From an uncultured Lachnospiraceae bacterium (GTDB lineage Bacteria; Bacillota; Clostridia; Lachnospirales; Lachnospiraceae): a stretch of 18,603 nt of DNA. Location: NCBI GenBank assembly GCA_934294885.1, contig CAKRAK010000033.1, forward strand, positions 1 through 18,603, given 5' to 3'. The notes under the pieces were generated by a model. It was given only the letters and a program-made list of their open reading frames with translations, was not told where the DNA came from and did no database searches. Positions 1-7,683 of the stretch are shown here, piece by piece (the first letter of the stretch is position 1; each line of letters starts with the position of its first letter). The position numbers and the translations under genes are program-made.

Positions 1-42
1 GCATGGAGCTGACAAGTACTAATCGGTCGAAGGCTTAACTTT
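1..42 (+). rRNA. 23S ribosomal RNA, 3' end only (partial)
   Basis: The first ~40 bases match the conserved 3' terminus of bacterial 23S rRNA (GAGCTGACAAGTACTAATCG followed by GTCGAAGGCTTAAC). This end pairs with the 5' end of the mature molecule. The rest of the gene lies outside the window. The exact mature 3' end is uncertain by a few bases because the distal part of the processing stem is not visible. The strand and the identity are clear from this motif. Confidence 0.93.
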
Positions 43-160
43 AAAAGTTTGCAAGCCCGATATGTGGAAAGATGTAAAAATCTTTGTATGAAGTTCTGAA
101 GGTACATGATATATGTGCTTTGACAGATTACCTGTAATATGGTAGTCTTTGTCTTTATAA
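43..160 (+). other. rRNA-tRNA spacer without a 5S gene
   Basis: These ~118 bases separate the 23S end from tRNA-Asn. The length happens to be that of a 5S gene, but none of the conserved 5S blocks (for example the CCCGAACACGG-type helix) can be found in it. It holds small AT-rich inverted repeats (AAAGAT near 69 with ATCTTT near 79) that could be processing stems, and a TTGACA at 120-125 without a convincing -10. I see no gene here. Confidence 0.6.
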
Positions 161-232
161 TCCCTGATAGCTCAATGGTAGAGCACACGGCTGTTAACCG
201 TGGTGTTGTAGGTTCGAGCCCTACTCGGGGAG
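161..232 (+). tRNA. tRNA-Asn (anticodon GTT)
   Basis: A full cloverleaf folds by eye. The acceptor arms are TCCCTGA (161-167) and TCGGGGA (225-231), with one T-G pair. The D stem is GCTC/GAGC, the anticodon stem is CACGG/CCGTG, and the loop CTGTTAA has anticodon GTT at 193-195. The T arm is GTAGG-TTCGAGC-CCTAC. The discriminator is G232, as expected for tRNA-Asn. The 3' CCA is not encoded, so it must be added after transcription. The gene is probably cotranscribed with the upstream rRNA operon. Confidence 0.96.
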
Positions 233-238
233 TTATAC

Positions 239-309
239 GGCGAGTTAGCCAAGTGGTAAGGCAGAGGTCTGCAACACCTTCACCGCCGGTTCAAATCCGG
301 CACTCGCCT
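239..309 (+). tRNA. tRNA-Cys (anticodon GCA)
   Basis: It begins 6 nt after tRNA-Asn. The acceptor arms are GGCGAGT (239-245) and ACTCGCC (302-308). The D stem is GCC/GGC, and the anticodon stem is GAGGT/ACCTT with one G-T pair. The loop CTGCAAC places anticodon GCA at 271-273. The T arm is GCCGG-TTCAAAT-CCGGC. The discriminator T309 is the base characteristic of tRNA-Cys. CCA is not encoded. It ends the rRNA/tRNA transcription unit, because a terminator follows 7 nt later. Confidence 0.96.
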
Positions 310-316
310 CTTGTAG

Positions 317-344
317 AAGAAATCCTTTTTGGGTTTCTTTTTTT
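317..344 (+). terminator. Rho-independent terminator of the rRNA/tRNA operon
   Basis: AAGAAATCC (317-325) pairs with GGGTTTCTT (331-339), with one T-G pair, around a TTTTT loop. The stem runs directly into a T tract (340-344). Confidence 0.85.
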
Positions 345-394
345 GTATAAACAAATATAAATTCGTTCATCCTATAAAAAAGGAGAGAATTTAT

Positions 395-1249
395 ATGAAT
401 CGTTGTAAGTACAGGGAAATTGGATGGATTATAATTGGAACGATATTATATGCTTTTGGAATTTCTGTATTTTTAGATCCAAATGAAATTGCACCGGGAG
501 GATTTATTGGGATTTCCGTAATTTTAAGTCATACGATTGGCTTATACACGGGAACCTGGTATTTATTATTGAACATTCCTGTTATTTTACTTGGAAGAAG
601 AGCTTTTGGGAATAAATTTATTGTAAAAACTGCTTTTGTAATTATATTGAATTCAATGTTAACCAATATGTTTGGAAAGATAGATGCGATTACAGATGAT
701 TTGTTTCTGGCATCTGTTGCAGGCAGCTTGTTAATAGGTACGGGATTGGGATTTATATTAAAAACAGGGGCGACAACAGGTGGTGTCGATATCATTATAC
801 GATTTATTCGTATAAAGCATCCGGAGTTAAAAATCAGTACTTTATTTGTAATCATTGATACAATAATCGTTACGGTTTCCGGTATTGTTTTTAAAGATTT
901 TAACATTGCTATGTTTGCTTTTATTACGGCTGTATTAAATGGAAGAGTGATGGATTATATTCTTTATGGCAGTGATGAGGCAAGACTGGTATACATTATC
1001 TCGGATGTGCCGGAAAAAGTATTAAAACGTGTTTTAAGTGAAATGGAAGCAGGTGCTACTTTATTGTCCGGGCAAGGAGCATATAGTAACAAAAATAAAA
1101 AAATTATTATGTGCGTGGTAAAAAAGAGAAAATCTATTTTGCTTCAGACGATTGTGAAGGAAGAGGATAAAAATGCATTTATAATTATCACAAGTGCAAA
1201 TGAAATATATGGAGAGGGATACAAAAATATAGATCAAACAGGTAAATGA
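395..1249 (+). CDS. YitT family membrane protein (DUF161 + DUF2179)
   Basis: A 284-residue polytopic membrane protein of the YitT family, whose transport role is unknown. The N-terminal ~185 residues contain about six hydrophobic segments (roughly 8-26, 36-50, 54-68, 78-92, 104-124 and 148-183). They carry the family's conserved glycines in DPNEIAPGGFIG (28-39) and the motif TGATTGGVDII near 125-134. The C-terminal ~200-275 is a soluble domain of the DUF2179 type, with the diagnostic GATLLSGQGAYS stretch at 220-231. The start ATG at 395 was chosen because AGGAGAG sits at 381-387, 7 nt upstream. The frame stays open back to 329, but that would start inside the preceding terminator. The gene stands alone, between the tRNA terminator and its own terminator. 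I saw no convincing promoter just upstream. The family call is firm and the function is not known. Confidence 0.9.
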   Translation: MNRCKYREIGWIIIGTILYAFGISVFLDPNEIAPGGFIGISVILSHTIGLYTGTWYLLLNIPVILLGRRAFGNKFIVKTAFVIILNSMLTNMFGKIDAITDDLFLASVAGSLLIGTGLGFILKTGATTGGVDIIIRFIRIKHPELKISTLFVIIDTIIVTVSGIVFKDFNIAMFAFITAVLNGRVMDYILYGSDEARLVYIISDVPEKVLKRVLSEMEAGATLLSGQGAYSNKNKKIIMCVVKKRKSILLQTIVKEEDKNAFIIITSANEIYGEGYKNIDQTGK

Positions 1250-1287
1250 AAAAACATAATCCGTGTTTTTCATTTTTTGCTTTTTTT
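1245..1287 (+). terminator. Terminator downstream of the yitT-like gene
   Basis: AATGAAAAAACA (1245-1256, including the stop codon) pairs with TGTTTTTCATT (1263-1273) around a short loop. T-rich sequence (TTTTTTGCTTTTTTT) follows. One arm has an extra A. It overlaps the promoter of the next operon. Confidence 0.7.
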
Positions 1288-1305
1288 GAGATATTTTGAT
1301 ATAAT
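1277..1305 (+). promoter_or_regulatory. Candidate sigma-A promoter of the decarboxylase-tmk-holB-rsmI operon
   Basis: TTGCTT (1277-1282), a 17-bp spacer and a perfect TATAAT (1300-1305). The -35 lies in the T tract of the preceding terminator. This leaves a leader of about 75 nt before the ATG at 1387. It is the only strong promoter-like site before a run of seven closely packed genes. Confidence 0.65.
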
Positions 1306-1386
1306 GAGCTTGAAGTATATGCTATAACAATTATTGAACTAATCACTGTAAAATATGATATAAACATTAGAGGAAAAGGACATAAA

Positions 1387-2955
1387 ATGGATGAATCCAT
1401 ATTAAGTGAATTAATGAAATATAATACGAATAGTCTTTATCCATGGCATATGCCTGGACACAAAAGACGTTTACAGACGATATTTCCGGAAATCGTTGAA
1501 AATCCTTTTTCTATCGACATGACGGAAATAGAGGGTTTGGATGAGTTTCATCATCCCGACGGTATCATAAAGGCAGCATTTGAAAAGGCTGCCGGGATAT
1601 ATGGTTCGGATGAAAGCTTTTATCTTGTAAATGGGTCAACTTGTGGAATTTTAGCGGCAATTTCATCTGTTTGCAAGCAGGGAGATGAGATTATTGTTGC
1701 CAGAAACTGTCATATCAGTGTGTATCATGCAATACGTCTGTTGCAGCTGCGTCCTATTTACATAATGCCGGAGTGGAATGAGAATCTTCAGATTATGGGT
1801 GGAGTCAAACCGGAGCAGGTAAAAAAAGCACTACAGTCTAATCCCCAGGCAAAGGCGGTAATGATTGTTTCTCCTACTTATGAGGGAATTGTAAGCGATG
1901 TGGAAAAAATAGCCAAAATCGTACACAAATATAAGAAACCGTTAATTGTAGATGAAGCACATGGGGCACATTTTGAGTATATGGTAAATGTCAATGAGGC
2001 AATTTCAAATACGAATTATAAAGAATTGCCGTTACCGGCAATCAGACAATCAGCGGATATCGTGATAGAAAGCCTTCATAAGACATTGCCGGCTATGACA
2101 CAATGTGCAATTCTCCATCTGAAAAGTGATTTCATTAACTCAAAAAGGCTTCGGGAATTTCTTTCCATATATCAAAGTACATCTCCGTCTTATGTATTTA
2201 TGGCAACAATGGAAGCCTGTATTGACAAGATGGATCGGGAAAGAGACGGATTGTTTATAATATATAAAGAGTTATTGTTCTCTTATAGGAAAAAGCTAAG
2301 CCAGTTACAGCATATTCACTTGATTCAGTATTCTGATTTTAAAAAATACGGTGCACAATCCTATGACATCGGTAAACTTGTTTTTTCAGTGAGAAATTGT
2401 GGAATCAAGACAGAACAGGGTGTCGAATTCTTTACCGGGAAAATGTTAGAAAGGATGCTTTATGACGAATATGGACAGGTTATAGAGATGGCATCGGACA
2501 GCTATGTGATTCTTATGACCTCGATTGCAGACACGAAAGAAGCATTTGAATTGTTATATGAGGCAATGTCATTGATAGATGATAAGTTAATTGATTTATC
2601 GGAATATGTCGATATAAATAACGGAAACAGTATTTGCTATGATTCGATTCCGGAATATAAAATGGATATTGGAAAAGCAAGTGAAGCAGAGCAGTGTAAG
2701 ATAAATTTAAAGGATGCTGCCGGAAAAATCAGCGGTGATTATATTTATGTATATCCGCCTGGAATTCCGGTTGTAACACCGGGTGAAGTGTTATCGGAAA
2801 GTATTATTTCAGGTATACTAAAAAGCATAGAAAACGGATTAAACGTAAAGGGCGTTGATATACCCGGATATGGTAAGGATATCGACTATGTAAAAGTATC
2901 TGTATTAAATCATAAAAAAAGTGGCGTGAAGAAAAAACTATTTTACCGAAGATAG
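1387..2955 (+). CDS. YaaO-like PLP-dependent Orn/Lys/Arg decarboxylase family protein
   Basis: A 522-residue protein of the prokaryotic ornithine/lysine/arginine decarboxylase group (PLP fold type I). The N-terminus has the family opening YPWHMPGHKRR (18-28). FYLVNGSTCGILA (78-90) forms the PLP phosphate pocket. VDEAHGAHF (188-196) supplies the Asp that binds the pyridine nitrogen. ESLHKTLPAMTQ (228-239) contains the Schiff-base lysine K232. The C-terminal domain ends with YVYPPGIPVVTPGEVL, a hallmark of the family. It is somewhat longer than B. subtilis YaaO (about 480 residues) and shorter than the E. coli ~750-residue enzymes. GAGGAAAAGGA at 1370-1380 is the ribosome binding site. The position before tmk is the same as in B. 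subtilis. The likely product is agmatine or cadaverine, but the substrate cannot be told from sequence alone. It is the first gene of the operon, 9 nt before tmk. Confidence 0.92.
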   Translation: MDESILSELMKYNTNSLYPWHMPGHKRRLQTIFPEIVENPFSIDMTEIEGLDEFHHPDGIIKAAFEKAAGIYGSDESFYLVNGSTCGILAAISSVCKQGDEIIVARNCHISVYHAIRLLQLRPIYIMPEWNENLQIMGGVKPEQVKKALQSNPQAKAVMIVSPTYEGIVSDVEKIAKIVHKYKKPLIVDEAHGAHFEYMVNVNEAISNTNYKELPLPAIRQSADIVIESLHKTLPAMTQCAILHLKSDFINSKRLREFLSIYQSTSPSYVFMATMEACIDKMDRERDGLFIIYKELLFSYRKKLSQLQHIHLIQYSDFKKYGAQSYDIGKLVFSVRNCGIKTEQGVEFFTGKMLERMLYDEYGQVIEMASDSYVILMTSIADTKEAFELLYEAMSLIDDKLIDLSEYVDINNGNSICYDSIPEYKMDIGKASEAEQCKINLKDAAGKISGDYIYVYPPGIPVVTPGEVLSESIISGILKSIENGLNVKGVDIPGYGKDIDYVKVSVLNHKKSGVKKKLFYRR

Positions 2956-2964
2956 GGGATAAAT

Positions 2965-3588
2965 GTGAAAGAAATCTTTATAACAATGGAAGGACCGGAT
3001 GGTTCCGGTAAAACAACTCAGATTGAGTTACTAAAAGAATACTTGGAAAAAAAAGGATATGATATCTTAATTACAAGAGAACCGGGTGGAACTGCAATCA
3101 GTGAAGCAATCCGTAAAATCATTCTTAATCCGGAATTTGAAGAAATGAGTCATATGACGGAGTTGCTTTTATATGCATCAGCAAGAGCACAGCTGGTAAA
3201 CCAGGTCATCAAGCCTGCTTTGGAAGCCGGAAAGGCAGTGATATGTGATCGTTTTGTGGAGTCTTCAGCTGTCTATCAGGGAATCGGAAGAGGACTTGGA
3301 GTGGAGACAGTCTATGAGGTAAACAGCTACGCACTGGGAGATGTGAAGCCTAAGCTTACCATTTTTATGGACTTGGATGCGGAGGAAGGCATCCGAAGAA
3401 AGAAAAACCAAACAGAGTTAGACCGTATGGAAAAGGAAGATTTAAGCTTCCACAAAAGAGTAGTAGATGGATACCGGCAGTTAGCCCAGTTATATCCGGA
3501 ACGGATTGTTTCCATTAATGCTACATTGCCAATCAAAGAAATTCATAGTATGATAATTAATGAGGTTGAGAACAGATTTTTTAAGTAA
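2965..3588 (+). CDS. tmk: Thymidylate kinase (dTMP kinase)
   Basis: A 207-residue cytoplasmic kinase, the usual length, that phosphorylates dTMP to dTDP with ATP for DNA synthesis. Walker A is GPDGSGKTT (10-18). REPGGT (38-43) belongs to the dTMP site, and the DRF motif is in ICDRFVESSAVYQG (93-106). The lid lies around 141-158 and is rich in Arg and Lys. The start is GTG at 2965, 7 nt after AGGGG (2953-2957). An out-of-frame ATG at 2963-2965 is followed at once by TGA and overlaps this GTG, giving a start-stop pair right at the initiation site. It is the second gene of the operon, 9 nt after the decarboxylase and 15 nt before yaaR. This is the same neighbourhood as B. subtilis tmk. Confidence 0.97.
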   Translation: MKEIFITMEGPDGSGKTTQIELLKEYLEKKGYDILITREPGGTAISEAIRKIILNPEFEEMSHMTELLLYASARAQLVNQVIKPALEAGKAVICDRFVESSAVYQGIGRGLGVETVYEVNSYALGDVKPKLTIFMDLDAEEGIRRKKNQTELDRMEKEDLSFHKRVVDGYRQLAQLYPERIVSINATLPIKEIHSMIINEVENRFFK

Positions 3589-3603
3589 AAGCGGGGGATT
3601 GTC

Positions 3604-4053
3604 ATGGATTTTATGGATATGAAAGTAAGTCAGTTAACCGGACAAATGCCAATTGAAAATCAGACACAGACACCGAAGGATACAGAGGCATTTAAGTTTA
3701 CTTTAATCAGTCATATTGAAAATAGTGAGTTAAAGGACAAGCTCTCCGGCTTAATGAAGGATATAGAGGAACAGGGAAAGAAGATTGCCGAGCATATGGA
3801 TATTAAAGATATGAAACGTTATCGTATGCTGGTTAAGGAATTTATGAATGAAATAACTGCCAACTCCCATGAATTTTCCAGAGAAAACTTTTTGGATCGA
3901 AAGGGACGTCACAGAGTGTATGGAATTGTGAAGGAAGTGGATAAATCATTAGATGATCTTGCGGCAGAGCTTTTAAAGGATGAAAAAGATAATCTGGCGA
4001 TTTTAGGGAAAATTGATGATATCCGGGGAATGTTGTTGGATATTTCAACCTGA
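3604..4053 (+). CDS. yaaR: YaaR family protein (DUF327)
   Basis: A 149-residue, highly charged, mostly helical cytoplasmic protein of unknown function. Its length matches B. subtilis YaaR (about 146). Family features are visible in KFTLISHIENSELKDKLSGL (31-50), in the helical stretch around KDMKRYRMLVKEFMNEI, and in FLDRKGRHRVYGIVKEVDKS in the second half. GGGGG at 3593-3597 is the likely ribosome binding site for ATG 3604; an in-frame ATG at 3613 is possible but further from it. It sits between tmk and holB as in B. subtilis. No membrane segment or catalytic motif is seen. Position and sequence together make the family call reasonable, and the role is unknown. Confidence 0.85.
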   Translation: MDFMDMKVSQLTGQMPIENQTQTPKDTEAFKFTLISHIENSELKDKLSGLMKDIEEQGKKIAEHMDIKDMKRYRMLVKEFMNEITANSHEFSRENFLDRKGRHRVYGIVKEVDKSLDDLAAELLKDEKDNLAILGKIDDIRGMLLDIST

Positions 4054-4080
4054 ATGAAATAGAAGGATGAGGTGGTTTCT

Positions 4081-5076
4081 ATGGCAAATTATAGTGATAT
4101 TGTAGGACATGAGGATATTGTAAAGCATTTTAAAAGCAGTATAGAGCTTGGAAAAGTATCCCATGCATACATATTGAATGGAGAAAAGGGTGTAGGTAAA
4201 AAGACCCTTGCTTTTGTTGTGGCGAAATCATTGCAGTGTGAAACGGGAGAGCCTGATCCATGTGGAAGATGTAAGTCCTGCCTACAGGCAGAAAGCGGAA
4301 ATCAGCCGGATATTATATGGGTAAATCATGAAAAACCTAATGTAATTTCTGTGGATGAAATAAGAGAGCAGATTGTAAACGATGTAAGCCTTAAGCCATA
4401 CAGCAGCCGGTATAAGATTTATATTATTCCGGATGCACAGCTTATGAATCCCGCAGCCCAGAATGCAATTTTAAAAACTTTGGAGGAACCGCCGGAGTAT
4501 GCAATTATTATTCTTCTTACTTCAAATATTGATAAAATTCTGCCTACAATCATCAGTCGTTGTCTGGTATTGAATTTCCAGCCCATTGAGAATATGGATG
4601 TTATAGAATATCTGGTAACGAATTTGCAGGTTGAATCATCAAAGGCTAAGTTTTGTGCGGATTTTGCACAGGGTAATCTGGGAAAAGCAGTTCGACTGGC
4701 AATATCTCCCGATTATAACGAGTTGAAGGAGGACAGTATCAGATTACTCAGCCACATACAGGATATGGATATTGATGATATTATCCGTGCAGTTAAGAGC
4801 ATGGGAAAATACAAATTAGATATTACGGATTACATTGACATTATGACAATGTGGTTTAGAGACATTTTGATGGTTAAAATATCAAATTCTCCTAACAAGG
4901 CAATATTTAAAAATGAATATTCTGTTATGAAAAAGCAGGCAAGTAAGGTTTCATATGAGGGAATCGAGCGGATATTGGAAGCAATGGAAAAACTAAAAAT
5001 ACGACTGGAAGCAAATGTTAATTTTGATATTGCAATGGAATTAATGTTGCTCACAATAAAGGAGAACTTAAAATGA
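4081..5076 (+). CDS. holB: DNA polymerase III subunit delta prime
   Basis: A 331-residue AAA+ clamp-loader subunit that helps load the sliding clamp onto primed DNA. YSDIVGHEDIVKHFK opens the AAA+ domain. A Walker-A-like loop GEKGVGKKT lies at 34-42. A four-Cys zinc module follows (C53, C61, C64, C67 in CETGEPDPCGRCKSC), and the SRC sensor-1/arginine-finger motif is at 159-161. EEPPEYAIIILLTSN is the usual delta-prime signature. ATG 4081 was chosen because the GAGGTGG ribosome binding site at 4069-4075 lies just before it. The GTG at 4072 is inside that site. It follows yaaR by 27 nt, and its stop overlaps the ricT start by 4 nt (ATGA), which suggests translational coupling. Confidence 0.95.
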   Translation: MANYSDIVGHEDIVKHFKSSIELGKVSHAYILNGEKGVGKKTLAFVVAKSLQCETGEPDPCGRCKSCLQAESGNQPDIIWVNHEKPNVISVDEIREQIVNDVSLKPYSSRYKIYIIPDAQLMNPAAQNAILKTLEEPPEYAIIILLTSNIDKILPTIISRCLVLNFQPIENMDVIEYLVTNLQVESSKAKFCADFAQGNLGKAVRLAISPDYNELKEDSIRLLSHIQDMDIDDIIRAVKSMGKYKLDITDYIDIMTMWFRDILMVKISNSPNKAIFKNEYSVMKKQASKVSYEGIERILEAMEKLKIRLEANVNFDIAMELMLLTIKENLK

Positions 5077-5978
5077 TAGAAGTGATAGGTGTTCGTTTCA
5101 GAAAAAACGGAAAAATATATTTCTTTGCACCGAATCATATTGATTTGGATTGCGGAGATGCAGTTATTGTTGAGACCGCGAGAGGTGTAGAATACGGAAA
5201 GGTTGTGCTTGGTAAGCGGGAAATTGAAGATGGAAGTATTACTACAACCTTAAAGCCTGTAATTCGAAAAGCCACAGCGGAAGATGACAAGAAGAATGAA
5301 GATAATTTAAGAAAATGTAAAGAAGCTTTTGATATCTGTCTTCAAAAAATTGAAAAACATAAGTTAGAAATGAAATTAATTGATGTGGAATATACATTTG
5401 ATAATAACAAGATTCTGTTTTATTTTACGGCAGACGGAAGAATCGATTTCAGAGAGCTTGTAAAGGATCTTGCTGCAGTATTTAAGACGAGAATCGAGTT
5501 GCGTCAAATTGGTGTTCGTGATGAGACAAAAATAAAAGGCGGCATTGGAATTTGTGGAAGAGAGTTGTGCTGTCACAGTTATCTATCCGATTTTGTTCCT
5601 GTTTCCATTAAGATGGCGAAGGAACAGAATTTGTCCCTGAATCCATCTAAGATATCCGGTGTATGTGGTCGTTTGATGTGCTGTTTGAAAAACGAAGAGG
5701 AGACTTATGAATATTTAAATGACAAGCTGCCGAATGTAGGTGATTATGTGAAGACATATGACGGCTTAAGAGGTGAAGTTAGCAGTGTAAGTGTTCTTCG
5801 CCAGCTGGTGAAGGTCATTGTGGAACTGGATGACGGAGAAAAGGAAATCAGAGAATATAAAACCAGCGAATTGCGTTTTAAACCAAAAAGAAGAAGAAAC
5901 AATGACAAAGTAAATGATGCGGAATTAAAGCAACTGGAGGCGCTGGAGAAAAAAGAAGGCGGCTCAAAGATTGATTAA
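5073..5978 (+). CDS. ricT: RicT (YaaT), PSP1-domain regulatory iron-sulfur protein
   Basis: A 301-residue PSP1-domain protein. In B. subtilis RicT (YaaT) joins RicA (YmcA) and RicF (YlbF) in a complex that carries Fe-S clusters and directs RNase Y processing of mRNAs. It affects sporulation, biofilm formation and competence. The conserved cysteines are all present at C161, C166 and C167 (CGRELCC) and C198, C203 and C204 (CGRLMCC). The N-terminus, VRFRKNGKIYFF and GDAVIVETARGVEYGKV, is the typical opening. The C-terminal ~45 residues are strongly charged and lysine-rich. AAAGGAG (5057-5064 region) precedes the ATG, which overlaps the holB stop by 4 nt. RicA and RicF partners are not in this window. 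The family call is strong; the RNase Y role is transferred from Bacillus. Confidence 0.94.
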   Translation: MIEVIGVRFRKNGKIYFFAPNHIDLDCGDAVIVETARGVEYGKVVLGKREIEDGSITTTLKPVIRKATAEDDKKNEDNLRKCKEAFDICLQKIEKHKLEMKLIDVEYTFDNNKILFYFTADGRIDFRELVKDLAAVFKTRIELRQIGVRDETKIKGGIGICGRELCCHSYLSDFVPVSIKMAKEQNLSLNPSKISGVCGRLMCCLKNEEETYEYLNDKLPNVGDYVKTYDGLRGEVSSVSVLRQLVKVIVELDDGEKEIREYKTSELRFKPKRRRNNDKVNDAELKQLEALEKKEGGSKID

Positions 5979-5992
5979 CGGAAGGTTCATAA

Positions 5993-6742
5993 ATGATAAA
6001 GGATGATGAACGAATCGATGATTTACAATGCAGGGGATATAAAATTATTCAGAAGCCGAAAGGCTTCTGTTTTGGTATGGATGCAGTTTTATTATCGGAT
6101 TTTGCAAAAGTAAAAAAAGGCCGGAATGTATTGGATTTGTGTACCGGTGGAGGAGTCATCCCCCTGTTGCTTGCGGGAAAAACAGAAGCAGGTCAGATAC
6201 GGGGTTTAGAGATTCAGAAGGAATATGCAGATATGGCACAAAGAAGTATTTTGATGAATCATTTGGAAAACCGGGTTTTTATTGATTGTGGAGATATAAA
6301 GGACATAAAAAAATTATATGAACCATTTTCTTTCTCGGTTGTTACGGTTAATCCTCCTTATATGATAGAAAATCATGGTCTGGAAAATGGTTATGAACCA
6401 AAAACCATTGCAAGACATGAGGTTTTGCTGACGTTAGAGGATGTAATCGCGGCGGCTTCTTATGTGTTGCCTGAAAAAGGCAGTTTTTATATGGTTCATA
6501 AGCCCTTCCGTGTGACAGAAATTATCCGTGTTATGAAGGATTATCATTTGGAACCCAAAAGAATACGGTTTGTGCACCCATATGTAGATAAAGAGCCGAA
6601 TATGGTACTCATTGAAGGAGTAAAAGGGGGAAAGGAAAGAGTTATCATTGATGCCCCTTTAATTGTATACAAAGAAAAAAATGTATATACAGATGAGATA
6701 TACAAAATCTATCATATGGAAAGAAGCGATAAAGAGGCTTAG
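5993..6742 (+). CDS. trmN6: YabB/TrmN6-type N6-adenine methyltransferase (tRNA1-Val A37 family)
   Basis: A 249-residue SAM-dependent methyltransferase of the Rossmann-fold class. FGMDAVLLSDFA (27-38) is the family's N-terminal motif. The SAM loop is VLDLCTGGGVIPLLLA (46-61). An acidic residue follows in GLEIQKEY, and the catalytic NPPY is at 120-123, the hallmark of N6-adenine methylation. The E. coli relative methylates A37 of tRNA1-Val, and B. subtilis YabB occupies the same locus. The RNA target in this organism is an inference. It lies 14 nt after ricT and 12 nt before rsmI, inside the operon. The B. subtilis yabA gene that precedes yabB is absent, as is yazA after it. Confidence 0.9.
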   Translation: MIKDDERIDDLQCRGYKIIQKPKGFCFGMDAVLLSDFAKVKKGRNVLDLCTGGGVIPLLLAGKTEAGQIRGLEIQKEYADMAQRSILMNHLENRVFIDCGDIKDIKKLYEPFSFSVVTVNPPYMIENHGLENGYEPKTIARHEVLLTLEDVIAAASYVLPEKGSFYMVHKPFRVTEIIRVMKDYHLEPKRIRFVHPYVDKEPNMVLIEGVKGGKERVIIDAPLIVYKEKNVYTDEIYKIYHMERSDKEA

Positions 6743-6754
6743 GAAAGGGATAAC

Positions 6755-7597
6755 ATGGGAACATTATATATATGTGCAACACCAATTGGTAATTTGGAGG
6801 ATATGACGCTGCGTACATTAAGGGTATTGAAGGAGGTAGACTTAATTGCGGCAGAGGATACGAGAAATAGTATCAAATTAATGAATCATTTTGAAATAAA
6901 AACTCCTATGACCAGTTATCATGAATATAATAAGTACGACAAAGCAAAAATATTAGTGGATAAATTGTTAAGCGGTATGGATATTGCCTTAATCACCGAT
7001 GCAGGAACGCCTGCAATTTCCGATCCGGGAGAGGAACTGGTAAAACAATGTCATGCAGCGGGAATCACGGTTACTTCGTTACCGGGGCCGTCTGCTTTTG
7101 TTACAGCACTTACAATTTCGGGACAAAAAACGAGAAGATTTTGTTTTGAAGCTTTTCTTCCCTATGATAAAAAGGAAAGAAAGGAAATCTTAACGGAACT
7201 GAAAAAGGAAACCCGTACCATTATTCTTTATGAGGCACCTCACAAGCTGAAAAAAACCTTACAGGATTTGTATGATGCATTGGGAAATCGTGATATTTCA
7301 ATTTGTAAGGAGCTTACTAAAAAGCATGAAACAAATTTCAGGACAACCTTATGGGATGCAATTCAGTATTATGAGGAAAATGAACCGAGAGGGGAATATG
7401 TGCTTGTATTGGAGGGTGCAGATAAAAAGAAGTTAGTGGAAGAGGATTTGCAGCCATTATTAGACAAAACGGTTACGGAACATATGGAATATTATATGGA
7501 ATCCGGTATGGATAAAAAGGAAGCAATGAAAGCTGTGGCAAAAGACAGGGGTGTCAGTAAGCGGGATATATACCAGATTTTATTACAGGAAGAGTAA
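6755..7597 (+). CDS. rsmI: 16S rRNA (cytidine1402-2'-O)-methyltransferase RsmI
   Basis: A 280-residue tetrapyrrole-methylase-fold enzyme, full length, that 2'-O-methylates C1402 in the 16S rRNA decoding centre using SAM. It starts with LYICATPIGNLEDMTLR (4-20). Then come AEDTRNS near 33-39, TDAGTPAISDPG (81-92) and SLPGPSAFVTAL (108-119), all diagnostic for RsmI (B. subtilis YabC). The C-terminus, MDKKEAMKAVAKDRGVSKRD, is the usual helical tail. AAAGGG before ATG 6755 acts as the ribosome binding site. It is the last gene of the operon, and a strong hairpin follows 15 nt after the stop. Confidence 0.96.
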   Translation: MGTLYICATPIGNLEDMTLRTLRVLKEVDLIAAEDTRNSIKLMNHFEIKTPMTSYHEYNKYDKAKILVDKLLSGMDIALITDAGTPAISDPGEELVKQCHAAGITVTSLPGPSAFVTALTISGQKTRRFCFEAFLPYDKKERKEILTELKKETRTIILYEAPHKLKKTLQDLYDALGNRDISICKELTKKHETNFRTTLWDAIQYYEENEPRGEYVLVLEGADKKKLVEEDLQPLLDKTVTEHMEYYMESGMDKKEAMKAVAKDRGVSKRDIYQILLQEE

Positions 7598-7612
7598 CGG
7601 AAGTCTATAATT

Positions 7613-7669
7613 GGAAATGCCGGGTTTGACAAATAAAAGTGTCAGAACCGGCATTTCCTGCTGTTTTCT
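7613..7669 (+). terminator. Terminator hairpin after rsmI
   Basis: A perfect 11-bp outer stem, GGAAATGCCGG (7613-7623) with CCGGCATTTCC (7648-7658), is extended after a small internal mismatch by TGACA/TGTCA (7627-7631 and 7640-7644), with an 8-nt loop. The following tract TGCTGTTTTCT is only moderately T-rich. It ends the rsmI operon before the convergent XRE gene. On the minus strand there is no T run, so termination is mainly for the plus strand. Confidence 0.7.
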
Positions 7670-7683
7670 AAAAATGACCGTGG

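Noticed and set aside
139..360. 73-residue open frame across the tRNA genes
   Set aside because: It is a translation of tRNA-Asn, tRNA-Cys and the terminator; no ribosome binding site and the RNA genes explain the sequence.
529..906. 125-residue minus-strand frame inside the yitT-like gene
   Set aside because: Shadow of the plus-strand membrane protein; no ribosome binding site, and hydrophobic composition is the complement of the real frame.
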